From Ruegeria atlantica (lineage in GTDB: Bacteria > Pseudomonadota > Alphaproteobacteria > Rhodobacterales > Rhodobacteraceae): a stretch of 64,000 nt of DNA. The translations under genes and the position numbers were made by a program. Under the pieces are notes generated by a model. It made no database searches, was not told the origin of the DNA, and saw only the letters and a list, made by a program, of their open reading frames with translations. Below are positions 56,090 to 64,000 of this stretch, in pieces (position 1 is the first letter of the stretch; every line of letters begins with the position of its first letter). The stretch spans positions 310,001 through 374,000 of the forward strand of contig NZ_WQCG01000003.1 of NCBI RefSeq assembly GCF_013032505.1, given 5' to 3'.

Positions 56090-56159
56090 TTCATCCAGCT
56101 AGGCCCAATGACGCAACGGTCTTCGTTTCGGCAGGATTGGCGGGAATTCCGCGCAAGGC

Positions 56160-56684
56160 TTAGATTTCCTCGCCTTTCTTCAAAAGATCTTCAATCAGCT
56201 CGCGTTGCAGGTCCTGGCTGTCTCCCCCGCCAAATTCCGCCGCGCCACCAGAGTACAACGTGCCATATGTCCTGGCTGCATTCACGGTCTGGGCCAGCCC
56301 CGAAATCAATTGGTTTTTATCCAACCGGGACAACGGATGGATGTATGCCGCCCACAAGGTGCCATTCGCAATCGCGTAGCGCGCATCAAGTGTGCTGTCG
56401 AAATTCGCCTGCATCATGCGTTGCAGATCGGCGGGCGACAGATCTGTGGCATCCCCAATCGCGACCATGGCCCGCATCCGGTCTGCATTGGTATCCGTGA
56501 CGACCAGCACTGTTACTTCCCCGACCTTCAGCTCAAACCCAGGGCCGAACGGTTGCGCCTCAGGGTCAAGCGCGAAAATTATCTTTCCCAACCGCTCATA
56601 CGTCATTGGGGGTTCTGGCTCTGCCGCCTCTTGCGCGATCCCCCTTCCAGCGAGGAAAATCATCAATAGGGCTAGTCGGATCAT
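56160..56684 (-). CDS. Exported hypothetical protein (type III chaperone/YbjN-like fold suspected)
   Basis: 174 residues from ATG 56684 with a GGAG site. A signal peptide (MIRLALLMIFLAGRGIAQ) is followed by a domain of alternating strands and helices: TYERLGKIIFAL, ELKVGEVTVLVVTDTNADRMR, ADLQRMMQANFDSTLDARYAI and LWAAYIHPLSRLDKNQLISGLAQ. This order is reminiscent of YbjN/CesT-like folds, but no specific family could be recognised. The C-terminus is Gly-rich then Lys/Glu-rich. Function is unknown. Confidence 0.7.
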   Translation of the reverse strand: MIRLALLMIFLAGRGIAQEAAEPEPPMTYERLGKIIFALDPEAQPFGPGFELKVGEVTVLVVTDTNADRMRAMVAIGDATDLSPADLQRMMQANFDSTLDARYAIANGTLWAAYIHPLSRLDKNQLISGLAQTVNAARTYGTLYSGGAAEFGGGDSQDLQRELIEDLLKKGEEI

Positions 56685-56902
56685 GGCAACGCTCCTGCAG
56701 GCTATAGACCGACAATAGGGGGCGGGCACAGACCTGACCAAACAAAGCTTAGTGAGGAGTGTTGATCAGCCACCCGCAGCTTTGAACGATCTGCAATATA
56801 CTTGGGGCTTCCTGCGATAGCCCGTTCAGAAGCTTGCACCTAGCTTTGGTTCAGCGGCTGGCAAACCTGCTGGCCGGATACTGAACTGAAAAGGAAACTC
56901 AA

Positions 56903-57382
56903 ATGAAATCCCTCGTTATCACCACCTTGATTGCCACTCTGCCCTTGATCGCAGCCCCTGCCTTTGCGGCTGATGAAATCAACGTATCAAACGGTATTTC
57001 TGCAGCCGGCGCGCCGCTTGCAGCGCATGGCGTCGATCTGGTGGCCCTCGTCAACGACGGCAATCCGGTCGATGGCTTTGCCACCCACTCGGCCACCTAT
57101 GACGGCGCATCTTACTACTTCACCAGCGCAGCCAACCGCGAGACATTCGAGGCCAATCCGGCGGCTTATCTGCCCCAACATGGCGGGTTCTGTTCGTTCG
57201 GCGTATCTGTCGGCAAAAAATTCGATGGTGACCCGGATCAATACCTGGTCGCAGACGGCAAGCTGTATCTGTTCCTGAACGCAGAAACCCGCGCGGCTTT
57301 CCTTGAGGATGTTTCGGCCACATCCAAAACCGCTGACGATCAATGGTCAAACATCAAAAGCATCGCGGTCGGAGAGCTGTAA
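56903..57382 (+). CDS. Secreted YHS domain-containing protein
   Basis: 159 residues with a signal peptide (MKSLVITTLIATLPLIAAPAFA). A mature YHS-type domain follows: GVDLVAL, ATHSATYDGASYYFTSAANRETFEANPAAYLPQHGGFCSFGVS, with the F-x-S-x-x-N-x-x-x-F-x-x-x-P-x-x-Y core of YHS. YHS proteins are small metal-associated modules; this one is exported to the periplasm. A single Cys in GGFCSFG is typical of the subfamily. The 3' end carries a terminator shared with cmk. Confidence 0.82.
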   Translation: MKSLVITTLIATLPLIAAPAFAADEINVSNGISAAGAPLAAHGVDLVALVNDGNPVDGFATHSATYDGASYYFTSAANRETFEANPAAYLPQHGGFCSFGVSVGKKFDGDPDQYLVADGKLYLFLNAETRAAFLEDVSATSKTADDQWSNIKSIAVGEL

Positions 57383-57391
57383 GCTTACCCC

Positions 57392-57428
57392 AAAGGCCCG
57401 CGAAGTTACGATTTTGCGGGCCTTAATT
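57392..57428. terminator. Bidirectional terminator at the convergent YHS and cmk 3' ends
   Basis: AAGGCCCGC and GCGGGCCTT pair around a 16-base loop, with TTAATTTTT on the plus side. The cmk stop codon (57406-57408) is inside the loop, so one half of the stem is cmk coding sequence. Confidence 0.82.
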
Positions 57429-58032
57429 TTTCGATAACCTCAATGGCTTTGGCCAGTGCGGCTTCGATGCTCAGATCAGACGTGTCCAGCAAGACCGCGT
57501 CTTCCGCCGGCTTCATGGGCGCGGTGCTGCGTTCGGCATCCCGCGCGTCGCGTTCTCTTACATCCGACAGCACCTGGTCACGCGTGACATCACTGCCTTT
57601 AGCGCTGAGCTCGAGAAAACGGCGCTCGGCCCGAACTTCGGCGCTGGCGGTGACAAACAATTTCACTTCGGCCTCAGGACAAATGACGGTGCCGATATCA
57701 CGCCCATCCAACACTGCGCCCCCGCCGCGGCGCGCAAAAGCGCGCTGAAAATCAACCAATGCGGAGCGAACCTCTGGGATCACGGCTACTTTTGAGGCCG
57801 CCTGAGCAATCTCGGCCGTACGCAGATCGCCTTGCTCCAGATCCTCAGCGGACAGGGCTTGTGCCGCCGCAATCGGCTCCATGCCTTGCAACGTCCGCCG
57901 CCCGACCGCGCGATACAATAGCCCGGTGTCCAGATGCGCGAACCCAAACCGCGCCGCGACCGCTTTCGAGATCGTGCCTTTGCCCGCCGCCGCAGGTCCG
58001 TCAATGGCGATTGTGAACTGCGTGTCTGACAT
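57406..58032 (-). CDS. cmk: Cytidylate kinase
   Basis: 208 residues from ATG 58032 (a TTG immediately upstream is unlikely). It phosphorylates CMP and dCMP with ATP. Seen: P-loop [11 protein letters not shown], the [11 protein letters not shown] nucleoside-binding segment, [18 protein letters not shown] and the lid region RDARDAERS with the Arg pair that contacts phosphate. Length is slightly short but normal for alphaproteobacteria. It starts 5 bases after aroA. In most proteobacteria rpsA follows directly; here the next genes are convergent or unrelated. Confidence 0.95.
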   Translation of the reverse strand: MSDTQFTIAIDGPAAAGKGTISKAVAARFGFAHLDTGLLYRAVGRRTLQGMEPIAAAQALSAEDLEQGDLRTAEIAQAASKVAVIPEVRSALVDFQRAFARRGGGAVLDGRDIGTVICPEAEVKLFVTASAEVRAERRFLELSAKGSDVTRDQVLSDVRERDARDAERSTAPMKPAEDAVLLDTSDLSIEAALAKAIEVIEKLRPAKS

Positions 58033-58037
58033 CAAAC

Positions 58038-59390
58038 CTACCGATTGTTCCGCTGCAATTTCGCACCCAACGTAGCCATCAAAGGCTCAAAAATCGGGAA
58101 GGAGGTAGCGATCGGGCCCGCATCGTCTACGGTGACGCCCTTTTTGGCACCCATCCCCAAAATCATGAACGACATGGCAATACGATGGTCCAGAAAGCTC
58201 TCGCACGTGCCACCGCCGGGGACGTTTCCGATGCCCAGCCCTTCAACCGACCACCATTCTTCGCCCTCGTCCACAGTGACGCCATTCGCACGAAGCCCCT
58301 TGGCCATCGCATCGATCCGGTCACTTTCCTTGACCCGCAGCTCCTTCACACCGCCCATCATGGTCGTGCCGGTGGCGTTGGCAGCGATCACAGACAACAC
58401 CGGGTATTCGTCGATCATTGATGCCGCGCGTTCCGGCGGTACGTTGATCCCATTCATGTTGGGTGAGTATTTCGCCCGAAGGTCAGCAACGGGCTCACCT
58501 CCTTCTTCGCGCTCATTCTCGTAAGTCAGATCCGCGCCCATCTCGCGCAGCGTGGTGAACAAGCCTGCGCGGGTGGGGTTCAGACCAATGCCCGGCACCA
58601 ACACGTCCGAACCTGGCGTAAGAAGCGCCGCGCAGACCGGGAAGGCCGCGCTGGACGGATCGCGTGGAACGGCAATGACCTGCGGCTTCAACTCGGGGCG
58701 GCCGGTCAGAGTGATAATCCGTCCCTCATCAGTGTCCTCAACAGTGATTTCGGCACCAAAACCAGCCAGCATCCGTTCGGAATGGTCGCGTGTGGCTTCT
58801 TTCTCGATCACAACGGTTTTGCCGGGGGCGTTCAGACCAGCCAGCAACACAGCGGATTTCACCTGAGCCGAAGGCACCGGGACCTCGTAGCGGACCGGAG
58901 TAGGATCAGCCGCGCCGACAATGGTCATTGGCAAGCGTCCGCCCGAGCGCCCCACCGATTGCGTTCCAAACAGCGCCAAAGGATCTGTAACCCGCGCCAT
59001 CGGGCGTTTGTTCAGACTGGCGTCGCCAGTAAATGTCGCCGAAATCGGAGAGGTCGCCATCGCGCCCATGATCAAACGAACGCCGGTGCCCGAATTGCCG
59101 CAATCGATCACCTGATCGGGTTCGGCAAAGCCACCGACGCCCACGCCGTGCACGGTCCATTCGCCGCCACCGTGATCGGTGACCTCGGCCCCAAAGGCGC
59201 GCATGGCCTTGGCGGTGTCCAGAACGTCCTCGCCTTCCAACAGGCCCGAGATTTTAGTCTCACCCACGGCCATCGCCCCCAGGATCAACGACCGGTGCGA
59301 GATCGACTTGTCGCCGGGCACCTCTGCCGTGCCGGTCAGCGGGCCGCAGGGATGCGAGGTCATCGGGATGGGCGTTCCGTGTCCGGACAT
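58038..59390 (-). CDS. aroA: 3-phosphoshikimate 1-carboxyvinyltransferase (EPSP synthase, class II-like)
   Basis: 450 residues from ATG 59390 (AGGAG site). It joins shikimate-3-phosphate and PEP in aromatic amino-acid synthesis. Shikimate-phosphate ligands are seen in [10 protein letters not shown] (Lys28, Ser29), GNSGTGVRL (residues 98-106), [22 protein letters not shown] and KESDRI. The overall sequence follows the class II (CP4-like) type, but the position of CP4 Ala100 is Gly101 here. That residue matters for glyphosate response in CP4, so sensitivity cannot be read from the class alone. Confidence 0.96.
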   Translation of the reverse strand: MSGHGTPIPMTSHPCGPLTGTAEVPGDKSISHRSLILGAMAVGETKISGLLEGEDVLDTAKAMRAFGAEVTDHGGGEWTVHGVGVGGFAEPDQVIDCGNSGTGVRLIMGAMATSPISATFTGDASLNKRPMARVTDPLALFGTQSVGRSGGRLPMTIVGAADPTPVRYEVPVPSAQVKSAVLLAGLNAPGKTVVIEKEATRDHSERMLAGFGAEITVEDTDEGRIITLTGRPELKPQVIAVPRDPSSAAFPVCAALLTPGSDVLVPGIGLNPTRAGLFTTLREMGADLTYENEREEGGEPVADLRAKYSPNMNGINVPPERAASMIDEYPVLSVIAANATGTTMMGGVKELRVKESDRIDAMAKGLRANGVTVDEGEEWWSVEGLGIGNVPGGGTCESFLDHRIAMSFMILGMGAKKGVTVDDAGPIATSFPIFEPLMATLGAKLQRNNR

Positions 59391-59459
59391 GGGGGCTCCT
59401 GTTTTCGCTATCAGTGCCCAAGCCGATTAGCGAATTGGCGCCGGTTGGTCCAGCCGCAA

Positions 59460-60161
59460 TCAGCCTTTACGCCGGAAGGTCAGGTAATGAGGTGTGCGGC
59501 CTTCGCGCAGCGCCTTCTGTTCGTAGCGGGTGGAAATCCAGTCATCCCACGGCTCGCGCCAGTCTTGGGGACGCTCAGCCAGCCATTCGAACCCGGCGCG
59601 AGGCACCTCTTCCAGTGTTTGACGCACGTAGTCGGGGATGTCGGTGGCCACACGGAAAATCGATCCCGGTTTCAGGGCGCGTGCCAAAGGCTCCAAATGT
59701 TCCTGCGTCACAAAGCGGCGACGGTGATGCCGCGTCTTGGGCCAGGGGTCCGGGTACAACAGAAAGGCGCGTGAGATGCTGGCTTCCGGCAAAACATCGA
59801 ACAAATCGCGCGCATCACCGGGATGCACAGCCAGATTTTCGACGCCGGCCTTTCGAATTTTACCCAAGAGCATCGCAACGCCATTGATATATGGCTCGGC
59901 CCCGATGATCCCAATATCCGGGTTGCTGGCAGCCTGATGCACCAGATGCTCTCCGCCACCAAAGCCAACCTCAAGCCAGACTTCCTTTCCACCGAACAGA
60001 GCATCCAAATCCAACGGATGGCGTTCAGGATTGGTTTCCCAGTCCACCGCACCGGGTGACAAAGAATCTAGGTCTTCGTCCAGATACGTCTTTTGGCTGG
60101 GCTTCAGGGTTTTCCCTTTGAAGCGACCATAGAAGTTTCTGCGTGGGCGATCGGGTATCAT
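59460..60161 (-). CDS. trmB: tRNA (guanine-N7-)-methyltransferase
   Basis: 233 residues from ATG 60161 (an upstream GTG at 60191 is possible). It methylates G46 of tRNA with SAM. Motifs: LEVGFGGGEHLVH for SAM binding, IGAEPYINGV, LLYPDPWPKTRHHRRRF, and the C-terminal RYEQKALREGRTPHYLTF. In many Rhodobacterales trmB follows metK; here a sulfotransferase gene lies between them. Confidence 0.95.
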   Translation of the reverse strand: MIPDRPRRNFYGRFKGKTLKPSQKTYLDEDLDSLSPGAVDWETNPERHPLDLDALFGGKEVWLEVGFGGGEHLVHQAASNPDIGIIGAEPYINGVAMLLGKIRKAGVENLAVHPGDARDLFDVLPEASISRAFLLYPDPWPKTRHHRRRFVTQEHLEPLARALKPGSIFRVATDIPDYVRQTLEEVPRAGFEWLAERPQDWREPWDDWISTRYEQKALREGRTPHYLTFRRKG

Positions 60162-60196
60162 AGGCTGTTTTCCAAACTTGGCAGAGCGCACACCCC

Positions 60197-60991
60197 TTAC
60201 GACAACGCGTATCCAAAGCCAATCAGTTGATCGCCTGCTCGATCTTCAAAACGTTTTACATCATCAACGCTCATTTCGTCCTGAAACGAACCTGCTTTCC
60301 CGCGGCGGAAAAACTGCTTGTCTTTTGGCCATGCCTTGTTCTCCAAGCCATGTTTTTTTTCTTTGTTTTTGAGAATTGAAAAAGACGTCTGAGCGGCAAT
60401 TTCCGAAGCGCGCTTGGCGGTTGCGTCAGCACCGATGAAGTCGGCTATGCGCGAGATTTGATTTTCGGTATCGTCAAGCAGATCTTCATACCTTAGCAGC
60501 ATTTTTTCGGCGTTGAACTCATTGTCGTTCCAAGCGGCTGCGTGGCCCCACCAGGTAGAGTAAACGTCGCTGTCTTCATCCATTAATTCGCTCAGCGTAC
60601 CTTTGAACCCCAGTGCGTTTCTGAAATGATAATATGACACCATCGCGTCGCGCCCGTCGCGAACAAGATGAATGACCTTTCTGAAATTTGGCTGAGGCAG
60701 ATTGTGGGACTTCACAATCATCTGTTCGGAATAACGCCGGACGAATCGCGACCTGTGAACATCCGGAACCAGATCTTGTACAATTTTGTCCGACGCGATC
60801 GAGGTGTCGACACCGTAGTAAAGGTTTGCGATTATAAACTGGCACCAGCTGTTGCCAGATTTGGGCCATCCGACGAAGGCGACATCAGCCGGCTGAACAG
60901 CCTCAGCACTAAATCTGCGAAAGCCGTCCTCAGCGAGGATGGCTTCCACTTGTTTGTTTTTCCAATTTTTAACGAGGCGTTTAAAGCCCAT
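60197..60991 (-). CDS. Sulfotransferase domain protein
   Basis: 264 residues from ATG 60991 (an in-frame TTG at 61003 is possible). The PAPS 5'-phosphosulfate-binding loop is VGWPKSGNSW (residues 40-49; family consensus PKSGTTW). The 3'-phosphate region fits KVIHLVRDGRDAMVSYYHF. It would transfer sulfate from PAPS to an unknown acceptor such as a polysaccharide or hydroxyl compound. The DNA is AT-richer than its neighbours, with runs of T and A near 60350-60380, and it lies between metK and trmB, so acquisition by transfer is likely. Confidence 0.85.
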   Translation of the reverse strand: MGFKRLVKNWKNKQVEAILAEDGFRRFSAEAVQPADVAFVGWPKSGNSWCQFIIANLYYGVDTSIASDKIVQDLVPDVHRSRFVRRYSEQMIVKSHNLPQPNFRKVIHLVRDGRDAMVSYYHFRNALGFKGTLSELMDEDSDVYSTWWGHAAAWNDNEFNAEKMLLRYEDLLDDTENQISRIADFIGADATAKRASEIAAQTSFSILKNKEKKHGLENKAWPKDKQFFRRGKAGSFQDEMSVDDVKRFEDRAGDQLIGFGYALS

Positions 60992-61028
60992 CGGTGTTTC
61001 CAACTGCCTTAGGGATGACAGTCGTATC

Positions 61029-62210
61029 TTAAACCGCTGATTTCAACGCGTCGACCAGATCGGTGCGCTCCCAGCTGAATCCGCCGTCGGCTTCGGGTTC
61101 ACGCCCAAAGTGACCATAGGCAGCAGTGCGCTGGTAGATAGGCTTGTTCATCTGAAGGTGCTGACGGATGCCACGCGGGGTCAGATCCATGACCTGCCCA
61201 ACAGCCTTTTCAATTTCAGCGTCCGGGATTTCTCCGGTGCCGTGTGTATCGGCATAGATCGACAACGGCTTGGATACGCCAATCGCATAGCTCAGCTGAA
61301 TAGTACAGCGTTCTGCCATACCAGCGGCAACGACATTCTTGGCCAGATAACGCGCGGCATAGGCCGCCGAGCGGTCAACCTTAGTCGGATCTTTGCCTGA
61401 GAACGCACCGCCGCCGTGCGGTGCGGCACCGCCATAGGTGTCAACGATGATCTTACGCCCGGTCAGACCTGCGTCACCATCGGGCCCGCCGATCACGAAT
61501 TTGCCTGTGGGATTCACATGCCATTCGGTTTCGTTGCTCAACCATCCTTCGGGCAGCGTTTCACGGATATAGGGCTCAACGATCGCGCGGATATCGGCCG
61601 AACTGAGGGCTTCGTCCAGGTGCTGTGTCGAAAGCACGACCGAGCTGACGCCCACAGGTTTTCCATCGCGGTAAACCACCGACAACTGCGATTTTGCGTC
61701 AGGTCCCAGCACAGGCTCGGTACCATTCTTGCGCACTTCGGCAAGGCGTCGCAGGATCGCGTGCGAGTACTGGATCGGGGCTGGCATCAGCGCGGGCGTT
61801 TCCGTGGTCGCATAGCCGAACATGATGCCCTGATCACCGGCACCCTCGTCTTTGTCTGCTGCTGCATCGACACCTTGCGCAATATGCGCGGATTGTTCGT
61901 GCAGAAGGTTTGTCACCTCGACGGTTTCGTGGTGGAATTTGTCCTGCTCATAGCCGATATCCTTGATACAGGCGCGGGCAATCTCGTCGATACGACCCAT
62001 GTAATCGTGCAGCTTTTCCTGATCAGACAGGCCTACTTCGCCACCGATGACGACCCGGTCGGTCGTAGCAAAGGTTTCGCACGCCACGCGCGCTTCGGGT
62101 TCTTCATTCAGAAAGGCGTCAAGCACGGCATCGGAAATCCGGTCACAAACCTTATCCGGGTGCCCTTCGGAAACGGATTCCGAAGTAAATGTGTAGTTCT
62201 GTCGGGACAT
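61029..62210 (-). CDS. metK: S-adenosylmethionine synthetase
   Basis: 393 residues. It makes SAM from methionine and ATP. Signatures are intact: [42 protein letters not shown], the P-loop-like [16 protein letters not shown], and [14 protein letters not shown]. The ATG at 62210 is 9-10 bases after the GGAG sequestered in the SAM/SAH-type riboswitch upstream, so translation is expected to fall when SAM is abundant. Confidence 0.98.
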   Translation of the reverse strand: MSRQNYTFTSESVSEGHPDKVCDRISDAVLDAFLNEEPEARVACETFATTDRVVIGGEVGLSDQEKLHDYMGRIDEIARACIKDIGYEQDKFHHETVEVTNLLHEQSAHIAQGVDAAADKDEGAGDQGIMFGYATTETPALMPAPIQYSHAILRRLAEVRKNGTEPVLGPDAKSQLSVVYRDGKPVGVSSVVLSTQHLDEALSSADIRAIVEPYIRETLPEGWLSNETEWHVNPTGKFVIGGPDGDAGLTGRKIIVDTYGGAAPHGGGAFSGKDPTKVDRSAAYAARYLAKNVVAAGMAERCTIQLSYAIGVSKPLSIYADTHGTGEIPDAEIEKAVGQVMDLTPRGIRQHLQMNKPIYQRTAAYGHFGREPEADGGFSWERTDLVDALKSAV

Positions 62211-62213
62211 GAA

Positions 62214-62262
62214 TGTGCTCCATTAAGGTTTTCCCATCACGCCAGGAAGCCGTTGTGATGAG
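62214..62262 (-). ncRNA. SAM/SAH riboswitch controlling metK
   Basis: The minus-strand leader has CATCAC (62255-62260), then AACGGCTTCCTGGC, then GTGATG (62235-62240), giving a 6-base stem with the class-specific loop. After an A-rich linker comes GGAGCA (62216-62221), which contains the metK ribosome-binding site and can pair with the loop GCTTCC to form the pseudoknot. Sequence and layout match the SAM/SAH class found upstream of metK in Rhodobacterales, which hides the ribosome-binding site on binding SAM. Confidence 0.9.
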
Positions 62263-62306
62263 CATGCAACGGGATACGCACCATGAAACACAGCGTCAAT
62301 CCGAAA

Positions 62307-63803
62307 TTATCCTTGTTGCGTTTTGGCGTTGCGCCAAAGCAGCGCAAAAAGCGCTAACACGGCAATAAAGACGGGGGTGTCTCCCATTCGTGAGTATATC
62401 GTTGGAGCTAGCGCCTGTGGTAATGCCGCATCGACAAAACCAGCCTGCCCCAATGGCAGCGCATCGGTCACCCGACCCAGCGGGTCAATCATTGCGGAAA
62501 CACCGGTATTGGCCGACCGCATCATCGGCAGCCCCTGCTCAATAGCGCGCATTTGGGCCTGAGCCAGATGCTGATACGGCCCGGAACGTGTGCCGAACCA
62601 CGCGTCATTGGTGATCTGCAGCAGAAAATCAGCGCGACCCGGCGCAGACAATACGTCCTGAGTAAAGACAGCCTCGTAGCATATAAGAGGCAGCGCCTTG
62701 CCTAGCTTGCCAGCGTCCATTAGTGCAGCGCCCGGTCCCGCGCTAAAGCCGCTGCCGGTGGTGGCGGCCATACCAAAAATCCCGAACCGGGCCAACGCCT
62801 CGCCAAACGGAACATACTCCCCAAAGGGTGCCAGATGATGCTTGTCATAGAGCCCTTGCTGACGACCGTCCTCATCCAGATAAATCATCGAGTTATAGAT
62901 GCGTGGACCATCGGCGCGCTGAATTCCCAGAAACACAGGCGTTCCCTGCGCGGCATCGGCAATTGCGGTCAGATAAGGCTGCGCGCTGCCCAGCCAAGCA
63001 GGCACCGAGGTTTCCGGCCAAACGATCAAATCCGGTCGCGGGGCCGCCGCCGTAAACTCGACCTGACGCGCAAAGAACAGCGGAGCATAGTCCGGATCCC
63101 ATTTCTGGTGTTGAGGCGCGTTTGGCTGAATGATGCGTACGACATGGTCCGTATCCGTGACAGCCGGGCGTGACGCAGCGTAAATCAATGCCAGACACGA
63201 GACTCCGACCGTCAAACTTAACGGAATGATATAGCCTTGCCGCTGCGACAGCGCAGCCCCAAGTGGCAAAGTCGCCAGCAATGTCACGGCACCCAGACCA
63301 AATGGTCCAAACAAAGACAAAAGCTGCGCCACCGATGTATCCACCCACACCTGCGCCAGCCCTGCCCAGGGGAAACCCGTTAGGACATACCCACGGGCAA
63401 ACTCCATAAGTGATATTGTGATCGCCAAAAACACGGCCTGTGATACAGGTTGACCGTCAGGGCGCCGCGCCATCCAAAAAGCAAGCGCCCAAAACAGCGC
63501 GAGGCCACCCGCCATGAACGTCAGCGCAAAGGGCGCCATCCATGCGTGACGCTGGGCATCAACCAAAAACGGCTCGACAATCCAACTGAGTGCATGGGCG
63601 AAATACCCGGTCGCAAAAGCCCAGCCCAACCACGCGGCCCTCGCCCCCGTCTCAGTCGTTAGAAACAAAGGCGACAGCAGGATCAACGCGATCACTGTTG
63701 CCAGCCAAATGCCAAACGGAGCAAGCCCGAACGCGGCAAGCGCACCCAACAGAGCCACGAATACCAATCGCAACCAAAACGGCCAGCCCTGCGCAGGATT
63801 CAT
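62307..63803 (-). CDS. lnt: Apolipoprotein N-acyltransferase
   Basis: 498 residues. Inner-membrane enzyme that adds the third acyl chain to lipoproteins. About six hydrophobic segments occupy the first 210 residues, followed by a nitrilase-like periplasmic domain with the expected Glu-Lys-Cys triad: Glu264 in VWPETSVP, Lys321 in YDKHHLAPFGEYVPFGE, Cys375 in CYEAVF. A final helix (VFIAVLALFALLW) closes the protein. It overlaps the upstream CorC-type gene by 4 bases (ATGA), a pairing common in proteobacteria. Confidence 0.97.
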   Translation of the reverse strand: MNPAQGWPFWLRLVFVALLGALAAFGLAPFGIWLATVIALILLSPLFLTTETGARAAWLGWAFATGYFAHALSWIVEPFLVDAQRHAWMAPFALTFMAGGLALFWALAFWMARRPDGQPVSQAVFLAITISLMEFARGYVLTGFPWAGLAQVWVDTSVAQLLSLFGPFGLGAVTLLATLPLGAALSQRQGYIIPLSLTVGVSCLALIYAASRPAVTDTDHVVRIIQPNAPQHQKWDPDYAPLFFARQVEFTAAAPRPDLIVWPETSVPAWLGSAQPYLTAIADAAQGTPVFLGIQRADGPRIYNSMIYLDEDGRQQGLYDKHHLAPFGEYVPFGEALARFGIFGMAATTGSGFSAGPGAALMDAGKLGKALPLICYEAVFTQDVLSAPGRADFLLQITNDAWFGTRSGPYQHLAQAQMRAIEQGLPMMRSANTGVSAMIDPLGRVTDALPLGQAGFVDAALPQALAPTIYSRMGDTPVFIAVLALFALLWRNAKTQQG

Positions 63804-64000
63804 TCAACGCGATCCGGCAACATGACACGCAAACGCTTGATCCGACGAGGATCAGCGTCCATCACCTCAAACTCTGGACCTTCGGGATGCAGCACGACTT
63901 CGCCCCGTGCAGGAACGCGACCCGAAAGCATGAAAACCAACCCGCCCAACGTGTCGATTTCTTCTTCGTCCACATCCTCGTGGCTGGTCAGAGAGCGTCC
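63800..64000 (-). CDS. CorC/HlyC family transporter-associated protein, C-terminal part (cut by window edge)
   Basis: The last 66 codons are visible. They read through DEEEIDTLGGLVFMLSGRVPARGEVV and EFEVMDADPRRIKRLRVML, the CorC_HlyC (transporter-associated) domain at the end of CBS-pair proteins such as CorC/YbeX. Such proteins are linked to magnesium or cobalt efflux. The CBS domains lie beyond the window. The ATGA overlap with lnt is as in many genomes. Confidence 0.85.
   Translation of the reverse strand, partial: GRSLTSHEDVDEEEIDTLGGLVFMLSGRVPARGEVVLHPEGPEFEVMDADPRRIKRLRVMLPDRVE

Noticed and set aside
58782..59774. 330-codon open frame on the plus strand
   Set aside because: Antisense across aroA and trmB; basic, low-complexity translation.

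Overview
The window is a stretch of chromosome from an alphaproteobacterium, most likely a marine Rhodobacterales (Roseobacter group). The evidence is the gene set and order (aroA-cmk ... rpsA-ihfB-lapA-trpF-trpB; lnt-metK-trmB; YcjX-GNAT-YcjF; TamA-TamB), family-level protein resemblance, and a SAM/SAH-type riboswitch before metK, an RNA class known mainly from Rhodobacterales. Most of the window is densely packed housekeeping and metabolic genes. No rRNA, tRNA, CRISPR array, prophage or complete insertion sequence was recognised.

Layout. 1-9.9 kb: the start of an ogt gene, ileS with a strong terminator, a DUF2339 membrane protein, a VIT/CCC1-like transporter, and the overlapping YcjX-GNAT-YcjF operon. 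9.9-15.9 kb: truA; a NicO-type metal exporter/importer coupled to a DUF1007 periplasmic protein; an acyl-CoA thioesterase and acyl-CoA dehydrogenase pair; a 2-hydroxyacid dehydrogenase; a small exported protein. 16-18.5 kb: a decayed ureidoglycine aminohydrolase relic, a small secreted protein, a divergent GAPDH and a non-coding stretch. 18.5-24.4 kb: the TamA-TamB outer-membrane assembly pair. 24.4-31.3 kb: a hot-dog thioesterase overlapping a cyclase-family hydrolase, then a compact two-gene NAD-dependent formate dehydrogenase (fused gamma-beta subunit plus alpha subunit) with a LysR regulator upstream. 31.3-36.5 kb is the most accessory-looking part: a GNAT gene broken by one stop codon, a HlyD/DUF3302 pair divergent from an AraC regulator, and a glycine-zipper protein. 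36.5-50 kb: ychF, a PagL-like lipid A deacylase, trpA, lldD, rplY, a DUF3604 protein, pth, a serine hydrolase, DUF2237, a monooxygenase-fold protein, a methyltransferase, then trpB, a small ABM-like gene, trpF, lapA and ihfB. 50-60 kb: rpsA, then about 5.4 kb of unrelated genes (DUF6525, sulfatase, tryptophan-halogenase-like flavoprotein, two secreted proteins) lying between rpsA and cmk-aroA. 59.4-64 kb: trmB, an AT-rich sulfotransferase, metK with its riboswitch, lnt, and the 3' end of a CorC-type gene.

How the genes work together. trpA, trpB and trpF cover late tryptophan synthesis, with trpA separated from trpB by about 9 kb. aroA feeds chorismate. TamA/TamB, Lnt, the PagL-like enzyme and the CorC-type protein act on the envelope. 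The formate dehydrogenase supplies NADH from formate. rpsA, rplY, ileS, pth, ychF, truA and trmB serve translation. The items most worth checking are the metK riboswitch, the two decaying genes, the operator-like repeats at the AraC and LysR loci, the cassette between cmk and rpsA, and the translationally coupled acetyltransferase inside the YcjX/YcjF operon.
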